Positions 1 to 6,626 of a stretch of 9,692 bases of DNA are shown here, piece after piece (position 1 is the first letter of the stretch; the number at the start of each line of letters is the position of its first letter). Origin of the DNA: JBBRFH01 sp038224615 (GTDB lineage Bacteria; Planctomycetota; Phycisphaerae; Tepidisphaerales; Tepidisphaeraceae). The DNA lies in assembly GCA_038224615.1 (NCBI GenBank), contig JBBRFH010000128.1:1-9692 (forward strand). Reading direction: 5' to 3'. Below the pieces are notes generated by a model. That model saw nothing but the letters and a program-made list of their open reading frames with translations, was not told the origin of the DNA and did no database searches. The translations under genes and the position numbers were made by a program.

Positions 1-165
1 ACTCTTATTTTTAAATTAAATACAATTCGTTTTTTTTGTTTGGTGTCCCCTCATCCCCCAGTTTATTTATTTAAATTTCGGCGTGTCCTCTTTCCCCACA
101 CTACGAATACGCCCTCCCGCTTTTTCTGTTTTGTCTATGTGTCGGTGGCCAATCGAAGTGCTGTG
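1..165. other. AT-rich leader upstream of the MATE gene
   Basis: No gene is visible. The first ~125 bases differ sharply from the GC-rich remainder: they are AT-rich with T-tracts (an eight-T run near 30-37, TTTATTTATTTAAATTT around 62-78) and strongly pyrimidine-biased on the + strand. This could hold the promoter of the MATE gene, since T-rich DNA is common there. I could not fit a -35/-10 pair with acceptable spacing, so no promoter is claimed. An open reading frame continues upstream of the chosen MATE start to position 40, but its 42 extra residues are Phe/Pro/Arg-rich and unlike the family N-terminus. Confidence 0.4.
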
Positions 166-1560
166 ATGCTGCAATCGACCCGAACGGAGCGGAGTCTCCT
201 TCGCCAACTGCTGTTGCTCGCGTTGCCGGTGTTTGCCGAGCACACGCTGCACATTCTCGTCGGCGTGACCGACACGTATCTCGCCAACCACCTGCTCGGC
301 ACGCAAAGCGTCACCGGCACGGCGCTCAAGCTCGCCCACGACACCAACGCCGCCGCGGGCGCCGCCGTCGGGTCGATCGCGTACATCACATGGTTTATCG
401 GATTGATCGTCAGTTCGATCGGGACCGGCGCCACCGCCATTATCGCCCGCTCGGTCGGGGCGCGGCACCGGCGGCTGGCGAACAAGGTGTGCGGCCAATC
501 GATCCTCTGCTCCAGCGCGATGGGCGTGATCGTCGCGATCGGGATGTACCTGCTCGCCGAACCGATCGCGCACGCGGTCGGACTGCACGACCAGGGCGGG
601 CGGTTCTTCGTCGATTACATCCGCATCCTCGTCATCGGTCTGCCCTTCGCCGTCATCATGTTCACCGCCAACGCCTGCCTGCGCGGCAGCGGCGACACCG
701 TCACACCGGCGGCGGCGATGATCACCGTCGACATCGTCAACTTTGTGCTCAGTGTCGGCCTGACGTACGGCGTGTGGTATATGCCCGAGCTTGGCTTTCG
801 CGGCATCGCGATTGGCACCAGCGCTGCGTATATCACCGGCGGATTACTCCAGCTTGTCGTCCTCCTGATCGGCCGCAAGCACCTCAAGCTCTTCGTCCAT
901 CGCTTGCGGCCGGACTTTCACACGATCAAGCGCATCGTCCGCATCGGCATCCCCGCCGGCAGCGAGGGGCTGCTGTGGTGGATCGCCAACTTCGCGGTCG
1001 TCAGCGTCGTCAATCGCCTGGGCAATGAATCGGCGACCGCGCACAACCTCGCGATCCGCGTCGAATCGTTCTCATTCATGAGCGGCATGGCGATCGGAAC
1101 CGCCGTCGCGACGCTGGTCGGACAGAACCTCGGCGCACGCAACCCCGACCGCGCCCGGCGCGCTGTCTATCTCGGCTACGGCATCGGCGGCGGGATGATG
1201 GTCTTGCTGGGGTTCTCCTTCATCGCCTTCAGCGGATGGTGGGCGACGCTCTTCACCGACGACCCCGCAGTCCAGCACCTGACGGCCCAGTGCCTCTTCC
1301 GCACCGGCTTCATCCAGTGCGGCATGGCCGGCTCGATCATCTTCGGCTCCGCGCTGCGCGGCGCCGGCGACACCATGGCCGCGCTGCTCTCCAGCGTCGG
1401 CAGCGTCATCGTCATCCGCTGCGGCGGCGTGCTGATCGCGCAGGCGCTCGGCGCCGACCTGCCAACCATCTGGCTCATCCTCTGCCTCGAACTGCTCACC
1501 CGCGGCATCCTGCTCTACAGCCGATTCGCGTCAGGAAAATGGGTTCATGCCAAGGTGTGA
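166..1560 (+). CDS. MATE-family multidrug/cation antiporter
   Basis: A 464-residue inner-membrane transporter of the MATE (NorM/DinF-like) family, which exports drugs or cationic compounds in exchange for Na+ or H+. The length is typical (about 450). The two-fold family repeat shows in the matched signatures CLRGSGDT (171-178) and ALRGAGDT (396-403), and in VGQNLGARNPDRA (318-330) at the start of the second half. About twelve hydrophobic segments alternate with short charged loops. The ATG at 166 is chosen because the family N-terminus begins close to LLRQLLLLALPVFAEHT. The frame is open back to 40, but that part is AT-rich leader. No strong Shine-Dalgarno precedes 166, and GTG at 163 is an in-frame alternative. 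The substrate cannot be read from sequence. The gene stands alone, followed directly by a hairpin. Confidence 0.93.
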   Translation: MLQSTRTERSLLRQLLLLALPVFAEHTLHILVGVTDTYLANHLLGTQSVTGTALKLAHDTNAAAGAAVGSIAYITWFIGLIVSSIGTGATAIIARSVGARHRRLANKVCGQSILCSSAMGVIVAIGMYLLAEPIAHAVGLHDQGGRFFVDYIRILVIGLPFAVIMFTANACLRGSGDTVTPAAAMITVDIVNFVLSVGLTYGVWYMPELGFRGIAIGTSAAYITGGLLQLVVLLIGRKHLKLFVHRLRPDFHTIKRIVRIGIPAGSEGLLWWIANFAVVSVVNRLGNESATAHNLAIRVESFSFMSGMAIGTAVATLVGQNLGARNPDRARRAVYLGYGIGGGMMVLLGFSFIAFSGWWATLFTDDPAVQHLTAQCLFRTGFIQCGMAGSIIFGSALRGAGDTMAALLSSVGSVIVIRCGGVLIAQALGADLPTIWLILCLELLTRGILLYSRFASGKWVHAKV

Positions 1561-1589
1561 CGGGCTTCACCCAAGCCCGCGGAGCGCGG
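1561..1589 (+). terminator. hairpin directly after the MATE stop
   Basis: CGGGCTT (1561-1567) pairs perfectly with AAGCCCG (1573-1579) across a five-base loop, starting on the base after the MATE stop codon. An overlapping alternative stem CCGCG/CGCGG (1577-1581 with 1585-1589) follows. There is no T-run after it, so intrinsic termination is uncertain. It may instead be a 3' stabilising stem. Confidence 0.4.
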
Positions 1590-1611
1590 TCGTCTGATCG
1601 CATCGCACAGG

Positions 1612-1637
1612 GGCGCCCATGCCCCGAAGGGGGCGCC
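1612..1637 (+). other. GC hairpin in the putative leuD leader
   Basis: GGCGCCC (1612-1618) pairs with GGGCGCC (1631-1637). An inner CCCC-gaa-GGGG can form as an alternative fold. It lies 62 bases ahead of the leuD start, between the MATE gene and leuD. Nothing identifies it as a known riboswitch or leader peptide. A weak -10-like TAAGAT sits at 1675-1680 without a convincing -35. Confidence 0.25.
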
Positions 1638-1699
1638 GATATGCGTCGCCGTCGTGTCCGCGCCGATTGCGCCCTAAGATCGCCCCTTCGGAGTTCATT

Positions 1700-1810
1700 A
1701 TGCAGACGATCATCAGCGGCAAAGCCTACGTTCTCGGCGACAACATCGACACCGACCAGCTCGTAGGGCGCGCTATTGCGTGCCGATCCAATACACGCGG
1801 CACGCGGTAG
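1700..1810 (+). pseudogene. leuD: leuD remnant: 5' end of 3-isopropylmalate dehydratase small subunit
   Basis: The ATG at 1700 is preceded by GGAG (1690-1693) with six-base spacing. The peptide starts MQTIISGKAYVLGDNIDTDQ, which matches the start of the isopropylmalate isomerase small subunit (leucine biosynthesis), including the signature GDNIDTDQ. In intact proteins this motif is followed by I-I/L-P and a run of about 140 more residues with the swivel-domain core. Here homology ends after DTDQL, near 1762-1768. The frame continues with unrelated residues to a TAG at 1808-1810, giving 36 codons in all. The swivel domain is missing and no rest of the gene is visible in this window. The break coincides with a palindromic repeat. 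It may be a true deletion or insertion scar, or a chimeric join in the assembly. Confidence 0.75.
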
Positions 1811-1817
1811 CGTAGGG
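1762..1817. repeat. palindromic repeat at the leuD breakpoint
   Basis: GCGTGCCG (1778-1785) and CGGCACGC (1798-1805) form a perfect eight-pair stem with a twelve-base loop. The stem is bracketed by a direct repeat CGTAGGG at 1762-1768 and 1811-1817. The structure resembles small dispersed intergenic palindromes of the REP/MITE sort. Copy number cannot be judged from one window. leuD homology ends at its left edge. Confidence 0.45.
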
Positions 1818-1824
1818 TACGGGT

Positions 1825-2031
1825 TCACCCCCGGAGTGTCTTATCGAGTGGGAATTGCTCTACGCCGTCTCGGCGGCTGTGGAGTCGCAGCCAGGTGGCA
1901 AGATGCGCTTCAAGCATCGCCGCGACACGCTCGACCGAGCATCGGCAACTCGGCAAGACGAGGTGCGCACGTCGCGGCTCGTTGAATCCGCCGAAGCGCT
2001 GTTCGGAGACTGGGAAACACCCTCGTCGCTA
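1825..2031 (-). other. possible decayed coding tail, unrecognised
   Basis: This gap downstream of the kinase has no intact gene. On the - strand a frame is open from the codon after a TAG (2029-2031) to a TGA at 1825-1827. It reads 67 codons with a plausible amphipathic end containing VERVAAMLEAHLATWLRLHS. Third positions are moderately GC-rich. No start codon with a ribosome site is present, and open frames of this length arise by chance in GC-rich DNA, so it is only a candidate C-terminal fragment. A weak CCGAA/TTCGG stem lies at 1991-2006. Confidence 0.2.
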
Positions 2032-2032
2032 T

Positions 2033-2896
2033 TCAGGCGCGGGGGAGGGTGAGCGTGAAGGTGGTTCCACGGCCGAGTTCGCTTTGGACGGCGATCTGGC
2101 CGTTGTGGTGGTCGATGATCTCGCGGCAGATCGCCAGGCCCAGGCCCGTGCCGCGCGATTCGCCGCGGCGGACCGTGCCCTTGGTCGTGAAGAACGGCTC
2201 GAAGATCTTCTCCAGATTCTTCTCGGCGATCCCCGGGCCGGTGTCGGCGATGGTGAGTTTGACGCCCGCGCCGTCGTCGCTCGGCATCGCCCGGATGGTG
2301 ATCGATCCGCCTTTGCCCAGCATCGCCTGGCGGGCGTTGATCAGCAGGTTCAGCAGCACCTGTTCCAGTTGCACGGCGTCGCCCATGACCTTGAGGTCCG
2401 GGTGCACCTGCACGCGGAGCGCAATGCCGTCCTTCTGCGGGTCGCGGGCGAGCACCAGCAGCGTCTCGTCGATCAGCAATTGCAGGTTCACCGCGCCCCG
2501 ATCCGATTCGCCACGCGCCAGGCCCAGCATCGAGCTGCAGATCCGCCCGGCTTTGGTCGCGCCCGCGAAGCTTTTGGACAACGCCTTTTTGATCAGCTCC
2601 AGATCCGGCTTGTCGCTCTCGGCCGACTGCAGGGCGTACTGTGCGTAGCTGATGACCGGCGTTAAAATATTGTTGAACTCGTGCGCGATGACGGCGGAGA
2701 TCGTGCCGATCGTCGCCAGTCGCTGCGTCTGCATCACCTGCTCGCGCAGGAGCGATAACTGTTGCTGCGCATCGTCAAGCTGCTGCTGGATCGAATCGGC
2801 GATGGACGGAGGGGCGACGACGTCTGGCATGCGTAGTGCGGGATGCGCCGAGCGATAGTGCGCGCGCCTCGCAACCCACGTATCGACCGTTCCCAT
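2033..2896 (-). CDS. soluble sensor histidine kinase (NtrB/ZraS-like catalytic core, no sensor domain)
   Basis: A 287-residue two-component histidine kinase that would autophosphorylate a histidine and pass phosphate to a response regulator. Visible parts are a glutamine-rich coiled coil (about 35-58), an H-box IAHEFNN with phospho-acceptor His72, an N-box LLNLLINARQAM (181-192), a G1 box DTGPG (218-222), an F-box IFEPFFTTKG (231-240) and a G2 box GTGLGLA (249-255). It ends normally at TLTLPRA, so the C-terminus is complete. There is no transmembrane helix, PAS or GAF domain. The input may come through a partner or the coiled coil. ATG at 2896 is the first start after an in-frame TAA. Met23 (2830) is an alternative, and neither has a strong Shine-Dalgarno. 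It lies 68 bases after the GspK-like gene on the same strand with no terminator seen between, so co-transcription is plausible. No response regulator is adjacent. Confidence 0.92.
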   Translation of the reverse strand: MGTVDTWVARRAHYRSAHPALRMPDVVAPPSIADSIQQQLDDAQQQLSLLREQVMQTQRLATIGTISAVIAHEFNNILTPVISYAQYALQSAESDKPDLELIKKALSKSFAGATKAGRICSSMLGLARGESDRGAVNLQLLIDETLLVLARDPQKDGIALRVQVHPDLKVMGDAVQLEQVLLNLLINARQAMLGKGGSITIRAMPSDDGAGVKLTIADTGPGIAEKNLEKIFEPFFTTKGTVRRGESRGTGLGLAICREIIDHHNGQIAVQSELGRGTTFTLTLPRA

Positions 2897-2964
2897 CGAC
2901 TTTGATGAATTGAGAAACGGCGCTTACCTGTCTTGTCATCGCGAGTGTTATCGGGCGTCCGCGA

Positions 2965-3309
2965 TCAGGGCGCTGCGACGACATCGACGTCGATCGAGCG
3001 GGCCAGGTGAGGCAGGCGTGCGTCGATCGTACACTTTCCCGCGCCGGCCGACGCCCACGTCAGCTTCACCTCGCCGAGCGGCGTGGCGATTGCGCCGTCA
3101 ACCCGCTGGCCGCTTGCCGACTGGGCGCGGGCGGCTTGGGCGCCGGCGACGAGCAGTTGTGTCGCCTGCGCGTCGTCGGCCGTGCTGAATGTGCGTTGCA
3201 TCTCAAGGTTGGTCCGCACCGCCACCGCCCCCAGCACGACCGCGACGATGCCGAGCAGCGCCAGCGCCATCACCATCGCCACGCCGCGCGATCGGGTTAA
3301 TCGTTTCAT
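2965..3309 (-). CDS. GspK-like minor pseudopilin, very short
   Basis: A 114-residue protein whose N-terminus, a short basic leader ending RSRG followed by VAMVMALALLGIVAVVLGA, is a type IV pilin-like signal. Cleavage is expected after Gly9. Position +5 is Met rather than Glu, as is characteristic of GspK, the pseudopilus tip subunit. The start at 3309 is fixed by GGGAGG four bases upstream and by the ATGA overlap with the preceding gene; the frame is open further upstream. Family GspK proteins are about 300 residues with a large alpha domain, and here that is missing, leaving a helix plus a short beta-like tail. PilX-like or a generic minor pilin is the alternative reading. As the last gene of the E-F-F-I-J-K run, its position agrees with GspK. 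Confidence 0.7.
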   Translation of the reverse strand: MKRLTRSRGVAMVMALALLGIVAVVLGAVAVRTNLEMQRTFSTADDAQATQLLVAGAQAARAQSASGQRVDGAIATPLGEVKLTWASAGAGKCTIDARLPHLARSIDVDVVAAP

Positions 3310-3767
3310 CGCGTCCTCCCTGCTTGGGCGAGCATCAGCGGCCGCAACGACCATGACGCCCCGCCGATCTGCAATCGCACCACCGACGCATCTGCCCGAA
3401 TCGCTGTCGGCGTCGGCATCGGGCCGAACCGCTCGTCACGGTTCTCCTGCTTCAAATGACGCACCAGCGCGTCGCCGTCCACCGTCCAGGTGATGTTGCC
3501 AAGCGAGACGCCTTGCGCATCCCCCGTCGCCGGTGGCTGCGTCGCCACCAGGACGTCGCGACGTAGCTGCGCCACGGCGCGATCGACGATCGCCGCGTCG
3601 CGCTCGCTGGTGGCGATGTCACGGCTGGTGCGCAGCATGCTGCCCATCAACTGCATGACGATCGTCATCAAAACGGACACGACGAAGAGCGTCACCAGCA
3701 TGTCCAGCAGAAAAAACGCGGCGGCGCGACGGCGCGGCGTTGATCGAATGCGACGGTTGCGATTCAT
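3306..3767 (-). CDS. GspJ-like minor pseudopilin (prepilin-type signal)
   Basis: A 153-residue pseudopilin. A basic leader (residues 1-14, seven Arg) is followed by AAA, then FFLLDMLVTLFVVSVLMTIV, which fits a prepilin peptidase signal cut after Ala17 with mature Phe1. The usual Glu at +5 is replaced by Asp22. The rest is a soluble C-terminal domain (TWTVDGDALVRHLKQ, then a terminal beta-rich part). The start at 3767 has GGAGGG four bases upstream and forms ATGA with the stop of the gene before it; its own stop forms ATGA with the next gene. Predicted role: with the I- and K-like proteins it forms the tip or priming complex of a type II secretion pseudopilus. Assignment to J rather than H rests on gene order and size. 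Confidence 0.72.
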   Translation of the reverse strand: MNRNRRIRSTPRRRAAAFFLLDMLVTLFVVSVLMTIVMQLMGSMLRTSRDIATSERDAAIVDRAVAQLRRDVLVATQPPATGDAQGVSLGNITWTVDGDALVRHLKQENRDERFGPMPTPTAIRADASVVRLQIGGASWSLRPLMLAQAGRTR

Positions 3768-4105
3768 GACGCCCTCCGCACCAGCCCGCTGATCCGTCCC
3801 ACCCGGCCGTTGTACGAAAGCTCGACCCGCACCCACCGCCAGCCAGCGGGCGCCAGCGTATCGAGGCCGACGACCTGCGCGCCTTCTGAGGCCGGCTGCC
3901 CGCGCTGGAGGTCGACCAGCGTCGTCTCCGCCATCCGATCCGCCTCGCGCTGATTGGCGAGTTTTCGCTCGACACGGGCGTAAGCGCCCTTCACCGACAG
4001 CAACGCCACGGCGAGCGCCGCCATCAGCGCCAGAGCGACCAGCGCATCGGCGAAGAGGAAGCCGCGCCGTTTCCTGTGTGGGTGTTGCCCCGAGGGTTGC
4101 CTCAT
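3764..4105 (-). CDS. GspI-like minor pseudopilin (prepilin-type signal)
   Basis: A 113-residue protein with leader HPHRKRRG, then FLFADALVALALMAALAVALLSV. This is a prepilin peptidase site after Gly15, with Asp20 at the +5 position where Glu is normal. A helical stem (KGAYARVERKLANQREADRMAETTLVDLQRG) leads to a small C-terminal domain ending RISGLVRRAS. The length is close to that of GspI (about 120). The AGGTGA upstream and the ATGA overlap with the second gspF fix the start at 4105. It probably nucleates pseudopilus assembly with the GspJ- and GspK-like partners encoded next to it. Confidence 0.74.
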   Translation of the reverse strand: MRQPSGQHPHRKRRGFLFADALVALALMAALAVALLSVKGAYARVERKLANQREADRMAETTLVDLQRGQPASEGAQVVGLDTLAPAGWRWVRVELSYNGRVGRISGLVRRAS

Positions 4106-5379
4106 TTGATCACCTGCACAGATAGTGAATTGATCAACGCCAGCAGCGGCTGAAAAAGCGCCAGCGCAATAAACGCGACCGCAGCGCCGAACAGGAGTGT
4201 GACCATCACCGGCATCACGGCGCGGAGGGTGGTGAGCATCCGCTGCGTGGACGATGCGTACGCGCGGGACGCAAATCCCATCGCGCCGGCAAGGTCGGAG
4301 GCGCCGCCTCCCATCGCGAACGCGGCGACCATCAATCGTGGCAATCGGCTCGCGCATGCCGCCGGGCCGATCGGTTCGCCGCTGGTCACCCGTGCGTGCA
4401 TGGATTCGATTCGCCGGGAGAGTACGCGATTAAGCCCACTCATCCGCGCGCCGGCGATGGCATCAGGCAAGGGTCGGCCGGCGGCGAGGCTCTCGGCGAT
4501 AACCGCCGACGCGTCGGCGGCGGCGTTGGTTCTGACAATCGCACCCACCACAGGCATGTGCCATAGCAATGCGTCCAGGATACGAACCCCATCCCCCGGC
4601 ACCGGCCGCGAAATGAACAGCGCACGGGTTGTTCGACTAAGCGTGAACATCAATACCGGGACCAGCAGCACGCAGAGCACAGAGGTCGCGATTACCGGCG
4701 CGTTGACCAGCGCCACGGTGGTCCACGGAAGCTGGATCGCGAAGTCGCGAAAGATCGCCGCGTACTTGGGCACGACGAAGATGAGGATCATCCCGACCAT
4801 CAACTGCATCATCAGGAACATGACCGCGACGTAGGCAAGGCTGTGTCGCAGGTCCGAAGCCGCCATGGCGCTGCGGCGCTCGCGTTGAATGAGTTCAGGA
4901 ATGGTCTGCCGCAGCGTGGCCGATTCTTCCGCGGCGCGGATACGGTCAAGCATGGAGCGTGGCAGTTCGCCGAGTGTGTGAGCGATCGCGACGCCGATCG
5001 GATCGCCGCGCTCCAACAGCGCCGCCAGGCGTAGCAACCTGCGTCGCACCGAGCCGCTTTCGCCCGCCGCGGCTGCGTAGAGATATCGCGGGATCGGCAA
5101 TTGCAGGGAGATAGCCGTGCCCAGGTGACCGAGCACCGATGCCGCGATTTTTCGCCGCGCTGTCGCGAAATTCGAAGCCAGTCCAACCATCACCAGGAAC
5201 GCCAACGCGCTAGTCAGCGGCGACACGGACGGCGATGGAATCCAGACGAACGTCACCACCGCAATGATGACCAGCCCCGCGAAGAACCACGCGATCCCCA
5301 TCGCGACGGCGGCGAAGAATCGCCGCGCGGGAGAGGACGTGCCGGCTTCACCACGGATTTGGGATTGGTAGTCAATCAT
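4102..5379 (-). CDS. gspF: second GspF-family inner-membrane platform protein, N-terminally remodelled
   Basis: A 425-residue T2SS/T4P platform protein. Two GspF repeats are visible: residues about 87-208, ending VPKYAAIFRDF with a strong membrane helix at 183-203, and about 273-412, starting WHMPVVGAIVRTNAAADA and ending in a helix at 388-411. Instead of the usual soluble N-terminal domain there is a membrane hairpin (about 28-47 and 55-72). The sequence is clearly diverged from the neighbouring gspF, so this is an old paralogue or partner, not a recent duplicate. The start at 5379 is chosen by the ATGA overlap with the upstream gspF stop; the frame is open 15 codons further, and the Shine-Dalgarno is weak (GGGT). 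It may form a heteromeric platform with the first GspF, as TadB/TadC do in Tad pili. Confidence 0.85.
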   Translation of the reverse strand: MIDYQSQIRGEAGTSSPARRFFAAVAMGIAWFFAGLVIIAVVTFVWIPSPSVSPLTSALAFLVMVGLASNFATARRKIAASVLGHLGTAISLQLPIPRYLYAAAAGESGSVRRRLLRLAALLERGDPIGVAIAHTLGELPRSMLDRIRAAEESATLRQTIPELIQRERRSAMAASDLRHSLAYVAVMFLMMQLMVGMILIFVVPKYAAIFRDFAIQLPWTTVALVNAPVIATSVLCVLLVPVLMFTLSRTTRALFISRPVPGDGVRILDALLWHMPVVGAIVRTNAAADASAVIAESLAAGRPLPDAIAGARMSGLNRVLSRRIESMHARVTSGEPIGPAACASRLPRLMVAAFAMGGGASDLAGAMGFASRAYASSTQRMLTTLRAVMPVMVTLLFGAAVAFIALALFQPLLALINSLSVQVIK

Positions 5380-6626
5380 GGCGACCCAGTTAACGCTTGA
5401 AACAGGCGTGCCAGCGGAAGCCACAGGCTGAACAGAATCCCACCCGAAAGCACGCCGATCAGAATCAGCAGCGGCGGGAGCACTCGGCTGGGGATCAGGC
5501 GGATGCGCCGCTCGGCCTGCTCGCGATACTGCACCGCCATCGCGGCGAGCGTTTGCGGGAGTTGGTCCGCCTGGTCGGCGAGGTCGATCGCCATCGGGAT
5601 CATCGCCGGCAGCCGCTCGAGCACCGCGTTCTGCGTCGGCCGACCCTGTTCAAGTTCGGTGGCGATGGCTTCGCCGTCACGCGTCAACGACGGCAGCCCG
5701 ACGGCGTTGCCGGCCAGCTCCAACGCCCGCGGGAGATCAAGCCCGGCCGCCGTGCCGATCGAGGCCACATCGAGCCATGACGCGATCGCATTGCTCCGCA
5801 GCGCCGGGCCGACAATCGGCAATCGCATCAGCACGCTGTCGACCCAACCGCGGTCCTGTCCAGTGAGTCGCAGCACGCGCGCCACCAGCCATGAGCCGAC
5901 GAAAATCACTACCAGCGCGCCGGCAATCCAAGGCGCCGCGCGCCCGAGGTGGAAGATCGCCAACGCCACCCACGGAATCGAGACGCCCGTGGTCTCATGC
6001 ATGGGCATGGCACCGGCTTTGAACGAGTACATGCGCATCGTGCTGAACCCCTCCAGCGCCGCGAAGTACTGCGGCAGCACGAAGTAGCCCAGAAACGTCA
6101 GCAGCAGGACCAGCGCCCCCAGCACGACCACCGGATACGCACACGCCCGCCAGAGTGCATCGCGCAATTCCGCGACGGTTTCCATGTGTCGTCCGAAACG
6201 GTGCAGGACGCCGGGCAGGTTGGAACTATGGATGCCGGCCTCGAGCAGCCGCGCGTACAGCGGCGGGAAGCTGGCGCGGCGATCGGCGAGCGCGTGCTCG
6301 ATCGGCGTGCCACGCTCAAGATCGGCAACCAGCGCCGCAATCGCCGACTTCAGCCGGCCGGAACGCAATTCGAGCGACAGCGCCCGCAGGCCCTGCTCGA
6401 TCGGCAAGCCTGCGGTGCTGATTTGGATGAGATATTCGTTGAACGTCTGCAGGTCGGTCGCGCCCAGCCGCGCCGGCGCTGCCGGCCGCGACGTCGGCGT
6501 CAGCTCGAGCACACGCAGGCCGAGTGCCAGAAGCTGGCGCTGCGCGCCATCCACGTCGGCCGCCTCGATCGTGCCCCGCATCGGTTGCCCGAGATGAGTT
6601 TCAGCTTGGTATTGAAAACTGTTCAA
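5376..6626 (-). CDS. gspF: GspF/PilC-type inner-membrane platform protein
   Basis: A 416-residue protein that links the secretion ATPase to the growing pseudopilus in the inner membrane. A short N-terminal domain (FQYQAET...GTIEAADVDGAQRQLLALG, 4-36) precedes two GspF domains at about 57-188 and 268-405. Family marks are AYPVVVLGALVLLLTFLGYFVLPQY around the first helix (162-187), LPIVGPALRSNA opening the second repeat (269-280), and a final helix at 383-406. The start is TTG (6624-6626), overlapping the gspE stop as TTGA, with AGAGG five bases upstream. No in-frame ATG fits better. A Met/His-rich loop (MRM and MPMH, 197-210) lies after the first helix. Its stop overlaps the next gspF as ATGA. 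Confidence 0.92.
   Translation of the reverse strand: MNSFQYQAETHLGQPMRGTIEAADVDGAQRQLLALGLRVLELTPTSRPAAPARLGATDLQTFNEYLIQISTAGLPIEQGLRALSLELRSGRLKSAIAALVADLERGTPIEHALADRRASFPPLYARLLEAGIHSSNLPGVLHRFGRHMETVAELRDALWRACAYPVVVLGALVLLLTFLGYFVLPQYFAALEGFSTMRMYSFKAGAMPMHETTGVSIPWVALAIFHLGRAAPWIAGALVVIFVGSWLVARVLRLTGQDRGWVDSVLMRLPIVGPALRSNAIASWLDVASIGTAAGLDLPRALELAGNAVGLPSLTRDGEAIATELEQGRPTQNAVLERLPAMIPMAIDLADQADQLPQTLAAMAVQYREQAERRIRLIPSRVLPPLLILIGVLSGGILFSLWLPLARLFQALTGSP

Noticed and set aside
40..165. Extended N-terminus of the MATE protein
   Set aside because: The 42 added residues are encoded by the AT-rich leader and do not resemble a MATE N-terminus.
390..1028. 212-codon + strand frame inside the MATE gene
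   Set aside because: Arg/His-rich shifted reading of the MATE coding sequence with no motif.
1895..2665. 256-codon + strand frame opposite the histidine kinase
   Set aside because: Antisense to the kinase catalytic motifs, low-complexity composition, no ribosome site.
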